Shown here one piece after another: positions 45,571-55,500 of a stretch of 64,000 bases of DNA. The notes beneath the pieces were generated by a model. That model searched no databases. It saw only the letters and a program-made list of their open reading frames with translations, and was not told where the DNA came from. The translations under genes were made by a program, and so were the position numbers. Positions within the stretch are counted from its first letter, which is position 1, and the number at the start of each line of letters is the position of its first letter. The stretch is from an uncultured Pseudohongiella sp. (lineage in GTDB: Bacteria > Pseudomonadota > Gammaproteobacteria > Pseudomonadales > Pseudohongiellaceae), in contig OX638323.1 of assembly GCA_951812715.1 (NCBI GenBank), positions 1,240,001 to 1,304,000 on the forward strand, written 5' to 3'.

Positions 45571-46596
45571 TCAGGCGCCACAGCTTTTGCGAACCACCAA
45601 TTTGCTGGACAAAGTCGTGTCGGCGACTTGATGACCATTAATCAGCGCGAGAACCGACTCGACCAGGACACTGCCAGCTTGATGGATGCTCTGTCGTATC
45701 GTCGTTAGTGGTGGACTGCTGAAGCTCGCGATTGGAATATCATCGTAACCGACGACCGCGATATCGTCTGGCACACTGAATCCCGACTCCGTCAATGCCG
45801 CGATCGCCGCGATCGCCATTACATCGCTGGTGCAAACGACCGCATCCATGTCAATCCTTTTATTCAGAAGATTCTCGATTACCACTTGCGCATGCTGCAT
45901 GTCGGAAGGTATGTCGACGGTCAATTTGTCGTCGGGTTGCAAGTTTGCCTGAGCCAATGCTTTCTCATAGCCGGAAAACCGCGCCTGGTTTTCGGGAGTT
46001 CGAGTATTACCGAAAAAAGCAATCCGCCGGCGTCCTTGTGCAATCAGGTGCGATGTGGCGCTGAAACCGCCGCCGGCATTGTCTCCACCTACCAGCAGAT
46101 AGCGTTTATCCGCTACCGATCCCCCCCACACCACAATGGGTGTGCCGGCGTCGGCAAGTTTGTTCAGCGCCTCATGCTCCTCGCCTTGACCCACGAAGAT
46201 CACGCCTTCGGCGTTTCTCACGATCCGGCTGTTTGCCAAGTCGCGCATACTCGCTACCGGCGCGTGAGCGAGGAGCAAATCGTAGTCATGCAAGGACAGA
46301 CCATCGGCGATGCCGCCGAGCATCTCGAGGAAGAACGGGTCTGACGGATGCTGTTCGGAATGCGCGTCGAGCATGAACACGACTGAAATCACACGGGTTT
46401 GTTTGAGCCGGAAGTCGCGCGCTTGCTTGTTTACGGTGTAATTGTGTTCGCTCGCCAGCGCCTGAAGTCTTTTCCTCGTTTCCGCATTGATAAGGGTGCT
46501 GTTGTTAAGCGCTCGTGAAACCGTGGCGCGCGACACGCCGGCGATATCGGCCAGATCCTGGAGGCTTGAGACTGCTCGGGGGGGATTTTTGCTCAC
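45571..46596 (-). CDS. LacI-family transcriptional regulator of the sucrose/fructan regulon
   Basis: The 341-residue protein has the LacI helix-turn-helix LADIAGVSRATVSRALNN near residues 15-32 and a periplasmic-binding-type effector domain (VVCTSDVMAIAAIAAL; DDIAVVGYDDIPIASFSSPPLTTIRQ). The start is a GTG at 46596. It is divergent from the TonB receptor gene, and the gap holds two perfect 14-base palindromes that are likely its operators. By context its inducer is probably a sucrose or fructan derivative. Confidence 0.92.
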   Translation of the reverse strand: MSKNPPRAVSSLQDLADIAGVSRATVSRALNNSTLINAETRKRLQALASEHNYTVNKQARDFRLKQTRVISVVFMLDAHSEQHPSDPFFLEMLGGIADGLSLHDYDLLLAHAPVASMRDLANSRIVRNAEGVIFVGQGEEHEALNKLADAGTPIVVWGGSVADKRYLLVGGDNAGGGFSATSHLIAQGRRRIAFFGNTRTPENQARFSGYEKALAQANLQPDDKLTVDIPSDMQHAQVVIENLLNKRIDMDAVVCTSDVMAIAAIAALTESGFSVPDDIAVVGYDDIPIASFSSPPLTTIRQSIHQAGSVLVESVLALINGHQVADTTLSSKLVVRKSCGA

Positions 46597-46706
46597 GGCT
46601 TACTGGGTTCCTGACATCGGACGAAATCCAATAATGCGTCAAATGCAATGCCGTTTCAAGCCTGAAATAACTTGAAATAATCATTTAAAACATTTACTTA
46701 CAAAAA

Positions 46707-46736
46707 TGCAATCGATTGCATTTGCAATCGATTGCA
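46707..46736. promoter_or_regulatory. Two tandem LacI-type operators
   Basis: TGCAATCGATTGCA occurs twice, at 46707-46720 and 46723-46736. The centres are 16 bases apart. Each copy is a perfect palindrome with the central CG typical of LacI-family sites. The second overlaps the -35 box of the receptor promoter. Confidence 0.8.
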
Positions 46737-46750
46737 AAGTCCGCTAGATT
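46722..46750 (+). promoter_or_regulatory. Promoter of the TonB receptor gene, overlapped by the operator
   Basis: TTGCAA (46722-46727) and TAGATT (46745-46750) are separated by 17 bases. Repressor on the second operator would cover the -35 box. Confidence 0.55.
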
Positions 46751-46813
46751 AATTTTGACTTCGCGAGTTTTACTCGCGTGGAATCAGAACCGGACGAAAG
46801 AGGATAGAAAACC

Positions 46814-49384
46814 ATGCAGACTCAAACCATAGCGCGCCAAGCAGGCGCGGCGCTTGGAGCGGCCTTGGCAGCGCTGCTGCCCATTAGTCTCGCTTACGCG
46901 GCGGAGCAAGACGCCCTTGCCGGCATTGAAGCGATCATCGTCACGGGCGTGCCCGGCAGGGGCGCGAGCAAGCTTGAGGCCAGCGTATCCGTGAGTTCCT
47001 TGCAGTCGGAGGATGTCGCAAGCCTTGCGCCGCGCTCCGTTGCCGAGGTGTTTCGCAGCTTGCCCGGCATCCGCGCCGAATCTTCCGGCGGCGGCGGTAA
47101 CGCCAACCTGACGATCCGTGGCATACCGCTGGCAACCGGCGGATCCAAGTATATGCAACTTCAGGAAGACGGTTTGCCGGTGACGGAATTCGGCGATATC
47201 AACTTCGGCAATACCGACAACTGGATTCGGTTTGACCCGTCCGTTGACCGAATCGAGAGTATTCGTGGCGGCTCCGCGTCCACCTTCGCGAGCAATTCCC
47301 CCGGCGGAATCATCAACATGATCAGCAAGACCGGCGGCGACGAATCGGGAAGCATCGGCTTCAGCTTTGGCGCGGACTACGAAGAATTCCGCACGGACTT
47401 TGAATACGGCGGAGTGATTGACGACACCATTACCTATCACATCGGCGGTTTTTTCCGCGGCGGCGAAGGCGTTCGCGAAACTGGCTTCAGCGGTGACGAA
47501 GGGGGGCAGATCAAAGCGAATCTGACCAAGGAACTCGACGATGGTTTCCTGAGATTTTACTTCAAGAAACTTGACGACAAGGTAACCACTTATCTGCCAT
47601 CCGCGGTATTGGTCGAGAGCAACGATTCCTACGGCGCTCTGCCGGGTTACGATGCCAGTTCGACAACCACTCACTCTCAGCAAACCAATAACATCACGGC
47701 CTTCGACCAGTTTGGCAACCCGCATTCTCGAGCTGTTTCGGATGGAATCGAATCCGATGTCACGGCATTCGGTTTTGAATTCGAAAGGGATCTGAGCGAC
47801 GAATTGACTTTCAACAACAAATTTCGCACCTCGGACATGTCCGGCGGATTCATTTCGCCGTTCACCGATGGCTTCGCGGGTGGCACGGCAACGATCGCAA
47901 GCAAGGGTATGGGGCTTTGCGAAAGCGCCAGCGTCGGAGGAGTCAGTCTCGATTGTTCGGGTGGCGTGGCCGCGACGATCGACGGTCAAGCCGCGAATCC
48001 AAATCAGTTGGCTTACACCAACCTCTTGTTCGACACCCGAATCCACGATCTGGGACTGCTCGCCAATGACCTTGAGCTGACCTACGATGCCGGCAACTTC
48101 CGCGCTTCCGGTGGCATTTACTACAGCAAGCAGGCCATTGAAACTTCCTGGAATAACTGGCATACGCGCATGCAGACTCTCGCTGGCAGCGGTTCGAAGA
48201 ATATTTCCTATGTCGCGTTAGGCGCCGGGCTCGATGAGAATGGCGATCCCCTGGACGTTGTGCTCGCCGACAACGGCGCGGTTACGCAAACATTTCTTGC
48301 ATGGAATTGGGATCTCGAATACCGGACGATCGCGCCCTATATGAACCTCGGTTTTGACGTCGGCGATCGCGGGACGGTCGACATGAGCCTGCGTCGCGAC
48401 GATGTGCAGGCCCGGGGACAGCGACTCGATGGCTGTTGCGGCGGAAACATGCCCTATGACCTGAACGGCAACGGTTCGGTGGGCCAATTCGCTGTCGCCG
48501 ACGGCGTCATCACGCGACTCGACAGCGATGCGCTACTGGAGCATCCGGGCGCAACGTCGGCCGGGTTTATTGCGGGCGGCATCCGCGCCCTGAACGAGAA
48601 CAATGCCGCGGTCACCCGCATCAACTACGACTCGGACAATACCGCTTTCTCCATCGGAGGCACTTACTTGCTCAGCAACAATGTCTCGATTTTCGCGCGC
48701 TACAGCGATGGCGGCCGCGCGATCGCCGATCGTCTCACCCAGGTGCCGGGCTCGCTCAGCGCGGATGGCAGCCTCGCGAGTTCAACCGATGGTTTCGACA
48801 ATGTCGATCAGTTCGAATTTGGCTACAAGCACACGGGTGACTATTGGTCCTTGTTCGCGACTTACTTTCACACCGTGACTGAAGAAACCCAGGCCGAACT
48901 GACCAGTGGTTTGACCTTTGTACGCGAATACGAAGCCGATGGAATAGAATTCGAAGGCGACATCTCCTTCGGCGATTTCATTTACGTGCGCGGTAACGCC
49001 ACCTGGACCGATGCTGAAATCAGCAAGGATCGCGATAACCCCGCGATCGTGGGCAATACGCCGCGGCGTCAGGCCGACCTGATTTACACCATTATCCCCG
49101 AATATCGCACCGAGCAATTCGCGATCGGTTTGGCGCTGCAAGGCTCGACCGAATTCTACCTGCAAGACAACAACGGCCTGAAACAAGAGGCATACGCGCT
49201 CGTGAACCTGTTCGGCAATTGGAACATTACCGACGAGTTGACTGCCTACATCAATGTCAACAATCTCACCGACGAGTTTGTGATTACCGAAGCGGAAGAA
49301 GGCGTCGGAGCGCCCGGCGATATTATTCGCGCTCGCCCGCTGACTGGAACCTCAACGGTCATCGGAGTAACCTACCGATTCTGA
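46814..49384 (+). CDS. TonB-dependent outer-membrane receptor, probably for sucrose or fructo-oligosaccharides
   Basis: The 856-residue protein has a signal peptide (LGAALAALLPISLAYA), a TonB-box-like EAIIVTGV, a plug domain (SLPGIRAES ... NLTIRGIPLATGG ... SIRGGSASTFASNSPGGIINMISKTGG) and a long beta-barrel. It ends in the outer-membrane signature Phe (VIGVTYRF). The substrate is inferred from the neighbours: a LacI regulator, a GH68 enzyme and a GPH sugar symporter. The upstream region carries twin operators. A very strong terminator (49395-49436) separates it from the GH68 gene. Confidence 0.92.
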   Translation: MQTQTIARQAGAALGAALAALLPISLAYAAEQDALAGIEAIIVTGVPGRGASKLEASVSVSSLQSEDVASLAPRSVAEVFRSLPGIRAESSGGGGNANLTIRGIPLATGGSKYMQLQEDGLPVTEFGDINFGNTDNWIRFDPSVDRIESIRGGSASTFASNSPGGIINMISKTGGDESGSIGFSFGADYEEFRTDFEYGGVIDDTITYHIGGFFRGGEGVRETGFSGDEGGQIKANLTKELDDGFLRFYFKKLDDKVTTYLPSAVLVESNDSYGALPGYDASSTTTHSQQTNNITAFDQFGNPHSRAVSDGIESDVTAFGFEFERDLSDELTFNNKFRTSDMSGGFISPFTDGFAGGTATIASKGMGLCESASVGGVSLDCSGGVAATIDGQAANPNQLAYTNLLFDTRIHDLGLLANDLELTYDAGNFRASGGIYYSKQAIETSWNNWHTRMQTLAGSGSKNISYVALGAGLDENGDPLDVVLADNGAVTQTFLAWNWDLEYRTIAPYMNLGFDVGDRGTVDMSLRRDDVQARGQRLDGCCGGNMPYDLNGNGSVGQFAVADGVITRLDSDALLEHPGATSAGFIAGGIRALNENNAAVTRINYDSDNTAFSIGGTYLLSNNVSIFARYSDGGRAIADRLTQVPGSLSADGSLASSTDGFDNVDQFEFGYKHTGDYWSLFATYFHTVTEETQAELTSGLTFVREYEADGIEFEGDISFGDFIYVRGNATWTDAEISKDRDNPAIVGNTPRRQADLIYTIIPEYRTEQFAIGLALQGSTEFYLQDNNGLKQEAYALVNLFGNWNITDELTAYINVNNLTDEFVITEAEEGVGAPGDIIRARPLTGTSTVIGVTYRF

Positions 49385-49394
49385 CAGCCATATC

Positions 49395-49436
49395 GGGTGG
49401 CGTGGCAAATGGTTGCCACGCCACCCTTTTTCTTTT
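49395..49436 (+). terminator. Strong intrinsic terminator between the receptor and GH68 genes
   Basis: GGGTGGCGTGGCAA (49395-49408) pairs perfectly with TTGCCACGCCACCC (49413-49426), a 14-bp stem with a 4-base loop. TTTTTCTTTT follows. The GH68 ATG is only 16 bases further, so this hairpin must control how much transcript continues into the GH68-symporter pair. Confidence 0.88.
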
Positions 49437-49451
49437 GGTGCGATTAGTCAA

Positions 49452-50588
49452 ATGACCTCAAGCTGGCAACGCAAGCACCTCCAGCTACTGGACGGTGGGC
49501 GCGGCCAATCTACTGTAGTGTTTTCCGCGGCTGAGAGTTCGCGGATCTTTCCGGAACTCTACATCTGGGACCCATGGCCCGTGCGATTGCCCACTGGAGA
49601 AGCCGCTTTCATTGGCGATACTGAACTCTGGATGGGTCTGTCCGCGCCATCTGACATTGAGCCCCAACAACGCCACGATGTCGCCCGCTTACGTCTGCTT
49701 TCGCGCCGGCGTTATCAGTGGCGGGACCACGGTCCGTTATTCGCCGAAGCAGTGTCCCCGGGCGCAAGGGAGTGGTCGGGGTGCGCCACGTACCTGCCGG
49801 ACAAGGCTCGCCTTGATGTCTGGTATACGGCGGCGGGAATCAGAAACGAAAAGAATACCAGCTACATCCAGCGCATTTTTCAAACGAGCGGCGCCCTCTC
49901 CTTCGATCGAGGTGAAATCCGGCTGCGGGAATGGCGGCGGCATCGCGAACTCATCGGACCAGTTCCCCACTATAGATCGACGCTTAACCAACTGACCGGT
50001 GAAGTTGGATTTATCAAGGCGTTTCGGGATCCGAGCCGCTTCGTTGATCCTGTCGACAAGCGGACTTATATGGTGTTCAGCGCTTCGCTCGTCGATTCGA
50101 GCACGGACTTCGACGGCGCAATTGGCGCGGCCGCGGGCGCGGACGCCGACGATATGGCCTTGTTGCCGCCATTACTCCATGCGGATGGCGTCAACAATGA
50201 ACTTGAGCGTCCTCATGTAGTTTGGCGCGACGGGCTTTACTATTTGTTTTTCTCAACCCAGGCATCCACGTTCCATCCCGCGGTGAGCGGACCCACGGGT
50301 CTGTATGGATTCGTAGCGGATAGCATGAGTGGAAAGTGGACCCCGTTGAACGGCTCCGGACTGGTTTTCCGCAATCCGGACGAGGAACCCTTCCAGGCAT
50401 ATTCCTGGCTGGTAATGCAGAATCTTGACGTGGTCGGGTTTGTGAATTTTGCCGATCTCAAGGGCGAATCTCCCAAGGAAGTCGAGGCTCGAGGTGAAGG
50501 ACGCCACAAATTTGTCGGTACGATCACGCCGAAAGAACAAATCGTCCTTGAGGGAGATCAGGCGCAATTGTTGGCGAGGGAGCGCTGA
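49452..50588 (+). CDS. Glycoside hydrolase family 68 protein (levansucrase/beta-fructofuranosidase type)
   Basis: The 378-residue protein has the three GH68 catalytic residues: nucleophile Asp40 in IWDPWPV, stabiliser Asp193 in FRDPSRF and acid/base Glu252 in ELERPHVV. GH68 enzymes cleave sucrose and either transfer fructose to make levan or release it. No signal peptide is seen, so it probably acts in the cytoplasm on imported sucrose, more like an intracellular sucrose hydrolase. It overlaps nothing and ends one base before the symporter start, so the pair is cotranscribed. Confidence 0.88.
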   Translation: MTSSWQRKHLQLLDGGRGQSTVVFSAAESSRIFPELYIWDPWPVRLPTGEAAFIGDTELWMGLSAPSDIEPQQRHDVARLRLLSRRRYQWRDHGPLFAEAVSPGAREWSGCATYLPDKARLDVWYTAAGIRNEKNTSYIQRIFQTSGALSFDRGEIRLREWRRHRELIGPVPHYRSTLNQLTGEVGFIKAFRDPSRFVDPVDKRTYMVFSASLVDSSTDFDGAIGAAAGADADDMALLPPLLHADGVNNELERPHVVWRDGLYYLFFSTQASTFHPAVSGPTGLYGFVADSMSGKWTPLNGSGLVFRNPDEEPFQAYSWLVMQNLDVVGFVNFADLKGESPKEVEARGEGRHKFVGTITPKEQIVLEGDQAQLLARER

Positions 50589-50589
50589 C

Positions 50590-51996
50590 ATGCAACAGCC
50601 AGCAGCGCTCAAGGCGCCGGATACCGCGCCATTGTCGTTCACGGAAAAGGTCGGGTACGGCCTTGGCGACATGGCGTCGAACTTCTACATGGGCTTCTTT
50701 GGCCTGTTCCTGCTCTACTACTATACGGATGTTTTCGGCATTTCACCGGCCGCGGCGGCAACCATGCTGCTCGTTACCAAGGTAGTCGATGCGATCAGCG
50801 ACCCGGCGATGGGCCTGATAGCGGACAGAACCCATTCGAAGTGGGGCAAGTATCGGCCATATTTACTATGGGTGGCGGTTCCATACGCGATGTTCGGAAT
50901 GCTGCTGTTCCTCGGCCCCGAGCTCTCGGCTGCCGGCAAGTTGGCTTACGCGTATTTGACTTATACGCTGGTCATGCTCGCGTACACCGCGATCAACGTG
51001 CCCTATTCGGCGCTGCTCGCCGTGATCTCGCCAGTTGCCGAAGAACGCACCAAGGCGACCCAGTATCGTTTTGTCTTTGCTTCGCTGGGAACGCTGTGCG
51101 TGGGCGCCCTGGCAACCCCGCTGGTGAGCTTGCTGGGTAATGGCGATGAGGTGCTCGGGTTTCGGCTGACGATCGCCCTGTTCGCGCTGATGTCGGTGTT
51201 GATCTTCTGGATCACCTTTGTAACCACCAGAGAACGCGTTCGGCCCGCGCGGCACGATTCGAGCGTGGCCAGGGATTTATCCGGGTTAATCGCAAACAGC
51301 TCGTGGGTGGTGCTCGTGGTTACGGGAATAGTCGTGATCATTGGTCTGATTGCGCGGTTTTCGTCAATCATTTTTTATCTGAAGTATTACATGATGGACG
51401 ACGGAAGCGCGGTGTTCATGATCTTCGACCGCACCGCTTTGTTCACTTCGTTTGGGCTGATCGGTCAGCTAATCGGCGCCTTGCTGACGCCCATGCTGGC
51501 CCGGCGTTTCGAAAAACGGCATTTGATCGTCGCGATGAACTTGCTGCACGCGGGACTACTGGTATTGTGTTACTTCATTCCGCCGGAGCAGTTTGCCCAG
51601 GTTGTCTTGGTACATAGTCTGGGGGTATTCACGTTCGGGGTAACCATTACCTTGCTCTTTTCCATGTACACCGATTGTGCCGAGTATGGCGAATGGCAAA
51701 GCGGGAAAAACAGCGCGGGGCTGGTCATGTCGGCATCGATGTTCTCGCTGAAACTCGGCACGGCCGTCGGCGGGGCGCTGCCCGGATTCATGTTGGCCCG
51801 ATCTGGCTTTATCGCCAACGAAATCCAGACCGAAACGGCGATACAAGGCATTCAACTGATGTTCAACGTCATCCCGGCTGTATTCTTCGTACTCGGCAGC
51901 GCACTGATGCTCTATTACCGGCTGGACCGGCAAATAATGCGCAAGGTCGAACTCGAACTGCATGAGCGCAGACGCTCAATCCAAGGTCAGGCATAA
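50590..51996 (+). CDS. GPH-family sugar:cation symporter
   Basis: The 468-residue protein has about 12 hydrophobic helices. The GPH/MelB signature reads GYGLGDMASNFYMGFFGLFL, then SDPAMGLIADRTHSKWGKYRPYLLW. The family imports glycosides with protons or sodium. It follows the GH68 gene directly, so it is the probable inner-membrane sucrose importer of this regulon, with the TonB receptor as the outer-membrane gate. A terminator follows at 52315-52347. Confidence 0.9.
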   Translation: MQQPAALKAPDTAPLSFTEKVGYGLGDMASNFYMGFFGLFLLYYYTDVFGISPAAAATMLLVTKVVDAISDPAMGLIADRTHSKWGKYRPYLLWVAVPYAMFGMLLFLGPELSAAGKLAYAYLTYTLVMLAYTAINVPYSALLAVISPVAEERTKATQYRFVFASLGTLCVGALATPLVSLLGNGDEVLGFRLTIALFALMSVLIFWITFVTTRERVRPARHDSSVARDLSGLIANSSWVVLVVTGIVVIIGLIARFSSIIFYLKYYMMDDGSAVFMIFDRTALFTSFGLIGQLIGALLTPMLARRFEKRHLIVAMNLLHAGLLVLCYFIPPEQFAQVVLVHSLGVFTFGVTITLLFSMYTDCAEYGEWQSGKNSAGLVMSASMFSLKLGTAVGGALPGFMLARSGFIANEIQTETAIQGIQLMFNVIPAVFFVLGSALMLYYRLDRQIMRKVELELHERRRSIQGQA

Positions 51997-52558
51997 GCAG
52001 GGCCGGCGTGGCGCCCAATCCAGCCTTGGCGACAAGTAGGAACCCGAACGGCCCTTGGCCCCGACGCCTTTATCGAGCCCTAAGGACTCGCTTCCGCGAT
52101 CGAACGCCCATGTCTCGGTGCAGCCGACTATAACCACATTCGGCGGATCGCTATCGATCTCTGCGATTACGATCCCGGCGGCCAGCCGGCAGACGGCGCC
52201 CGGACCAAGCAGAATTACAAGTTGCGGCTGGGCTGGAATATCAACTAGCGCAGCCTGTGGGAATTGCGCCTTGGAATCCGGTTCGAGTGCTAGCCATTCG
52301 CGCCTGTCGAAAGCAAAGTGGCCGCCCTATTCCGAGGCGGCCATTTTCTTGCTCGACCGTCGCGATTTGAGGCTGTTCCCGTCATCCGCCGGGATATGCG
52401 TGGAAAAGGAACAAATCCCCGGTTATCATCCGTCATGGACAAGCCGCGCTTTTATATCAGCTCAAGCAACTGGATCAAATTGAAAATTTGGCGTCTTGCC
52501 CGCATCAATTCTGCAACGTCCGGGTTAGACAAGTTTGAGCTTTTGGGGGAAATGGAGT
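51997..52558. other. Intergenic region with a gene remnant, a terminator and the start of the tandem repeat unit
   Basis: About 560 bases. A short open piece ending near 52248 reads RTKQNYKLRLGWNIN before a stop and looks like the tail of a lost protein gene. A terminator lies at 52315-52347. From 52401 onward the sequence matches 58603 onward without gaps up to the giant protease gene. Both repeats contain a small frame that begins EKEQIPGYHP and ends QATGS. Confidence 0.5.
52315..52347 (+). terminator. Intrinsic terminator after the sucrose operon
   Basis: AAAGTGGCCGCC (52315-52326) pairs with GGCGGCCATTTT (52336-52347) with one G-T wobble and a 9-base loop. It is followed by C and further T. 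The distance from the symporter stop is 319 bases. Confidence 0.75.
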
Positions 52559-55500
52559 TTGCGGCTCAATCTCGTTAAATCATTGTTGTTATTTGGTCTG
52601 GCGGCAGGCGTAATCGTCCTCCTCGCCACTTTTCGTCCGTCTTCTCCCACACGCCACGCCTCGGAGGCGCCGACCGCTGCCGCCCCACAGGAAGAAATGC
52701 TCGACGCCCTGGTTGATCGCATCGCCGCCGAAAGCGCCGGGCAGTTGCCGGAACCGCTGATTCAGGCCGCGCCCTCAACCGCCGGAACCACGGCGCCGGA
52801 TGCCGAATCGCCGCCCGGAGAGCCGCCAACGCCGCCCGACGGCTATACCTTTATCGCCGCGCCCGAGCAGATGACCCTGGAGCGCTTGCAGCGGCCGGCG
52901 GCAATCGAGCCGGCGTCCCCGGATGACTATCCGGCCTGGCTGGATGCGCCCGATGCCGTATCCGTTTTGGTCAATCAAGCCGCCGCCTCGGGGCGCGACT
53001 GGACTTTCGGCTGGATCGGATTGGCGGATGCCGCCAGTGAGGACGACCTCGGAGAATCGCTGAACGCGCTTGGCGGAGAGATCATCGGCGCGGCGGGCCG
53101 CCTGATCCGCGCGCGGCTGCCAGACGAACCGTCACGCCTGGAAGAGATCGCGTCTTTGCCGGCAGTTGCCGGGCTGGGCGCCCCGCCGAGAGCCGTGAAA
53201 CTGCCCGAAGCTCTCGCCCGGGAAGCCCGCTCCCTGCCCTCCGATCAGCAATTGCCGGTATTCGTTACCTTGATGGCCGGAGACCCCGACGGTCAATGGC
53301 GCCGAGCGCTGGAAAGCCTCGGCGCGGTGGTGGGCCGTTTTGATTCCGACATACGGGTTTACACAGCTACTGTAGATTGGCCGGCCCTCGACGCCATGGC
53401 AGGCGCCGATTTCGTGCTAGCCATCGAACCCGTGGGACTTGTCGAGGCCGCGCACGACACCGCCGTGCCCGCCATGGGCGTGGACGCCCTGCGCTGGTAT
53501 AGCGGCTCGCCGGGACTGTTCTCGGGTATCGGCGGCGCCAGCGTGCCCATCGCCGTCATGGACACCGGCCTCAACATCAACCACCTGGACATCTCTTCGC
53601 ATCGGCGGAGCATATGTGGGGCCAATTTCGTGTGGATCGAGCCCCGGCTGTCGGACAATGACCTGTGGGTAGACGAGAACGGCCACGGCACGCATGTCAC
53701 CGGCACCATCGCCGGCAACGGTTACATCAATCCGGAGTTCGCCGGCATGGCGCCTTCGGTATCCCATATCCGGTTCGCCAAGGTGCTGCACCACGCCGGT
53801 TTCGGCTATTCCGACAGCATACTGCAAGGTATGGATTATCTCAGCCGGCCGTCCGGCTGCGACGAGGCCGGCTCTAGCGCCAATCTTGTCAAACCATTGA
53901 TCGTCAACATGAGTTTGTCGGCTTCGGCAAATATTTTCGAGGGCAGGGGCACTGACGAACGAAAGCTGGACTCGGTGGTCTGGACTCATCGCCAACTCTA
54001 CGTCGTGGCTCAGTCAAATAGCGGTAGCTATGCTTTCTCCAACTTTGGCGCCGCCAAGAACTCGCTGGCCGTGGGCGCGGCGCTGCGTAGCGGCGAACTG
54101 GCGTCGTTCAGCAGCCACGGACCCACGGCGGACGGACGCCTGGCGCCACAGGTAGTAGCGACGGGTTACAGAGTTTCTTCCGCCAGAGGTGACGGCAGCC
54201 GCGGAGGCTACCAGAGCTTCAGCGGAACCAGCATGGCGGCGCCCACGGTAGCTGGCGTGGCGGCCTTGCTGATGGATGCGGAACCCGCGCATCGGGAGCA
54301 ACCGGCGCTGACCCGGGCGAGACTGATGGCCAGCGCCATTCGGCCGGACGCCTGGCTGGAGGACCCAACACGGTTTCCCGCCAACAACAGCAACGGCCCC
54401 GGCGATTTGCAGGTCCGCTATGGTCTGGGCAAGGTTTCCGCCCGCACCAGCGTACTCGACAGGGACCGGGCGGACGGTTGGACCAGCGGCGGCGCCATCT
54501 CCCGGATCGAGGACGGGGATTTGGCTTCGCAGGACATCGTGGTGCCCCCAGGCGCAGGTCAGCTCGTTCTGGTGATGACCTGGGACGAACCGCCCACGGA
54601 CACCATCGCCAGCGCGGTGCTGAACGATCTCGACCTGTATCTGGACCTGAACGGAAATTGCGGAACCGGCGTCTGCGGCGAACATATGTCTGTTTCCCGC
54701 AAGGACAATGTGGAATGGATCATGCTGGAAAATCCGCCGCCGGGCGTCCACCGGGCGAAAATCGTTGCGAACCGTATCTATACCGAGGCGCCCCGCACGG
54801 CGCTGGCCTGGACCATCATCCGCGGCGCGTCCACGCCGAGTCTCCACATCGAAACCGACACGGAAAGCCTGGAGCAATCCGGCGAAATTACCTTGACCGT
54901 GACGGCGGACGCCTATGTTGCCGCGGGAACGAGATTGGAGGTGAACTGCCGGACCGCGGACGGCCTCTGCAGATCCTACAGATGGAGTCTGGAAAACCTC
55001 GAAGTCGCGCGAGAAGACGGTCTTGAGCGGGAACTGGATTGGACTACCTACAACTCGCCGCTGATTACGCTTGGGGAGATCGCCGCGGGCGAATCGCAGC
55101 AATTGAAACTCGACGTTGCATACGATGGCGGAGGCGCCGCGCGACTCTACTTTACGGCAAGCGCCTGGAACGCGCGACCGGCATCCACCTCGTTGCTGAT
55201 TCGGGGTTCCGGAGCCCAGGAATCGAATATTGTCCCGGCGGAAAGACAATCTAACGCCGATTTCGCATCCGCGGCTGTATTGACGGAAAGCCCGCAACGG
55301 CTGGATTTGCTGCTTGCGGCCACGGAACCGGGTGAACCCGTATTCGATCAGCCTCAGGAACAGCCCCGGCGTCCATCGAACTCGGCCTGGTATGAATGGA
55401 CGGCGCCGGCTGAAGGCTTTTATCGGTTTGAGGTGAGTTCAGACCCGGACAGCGCCGGCGACCTGCAACTCGATTTTTATCAAGGTGATTCGCTCGGCGC

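Noticed and set aside
52055..52483. 142-codon plus-strand frame before the giant protease
   Set aside because: Composition is Ser/Pro-rich with no domain, and it runs through a terminator hairpin. Only its last part (EKEQIPGYHP onward) is shared with the second unit and is reported separately.
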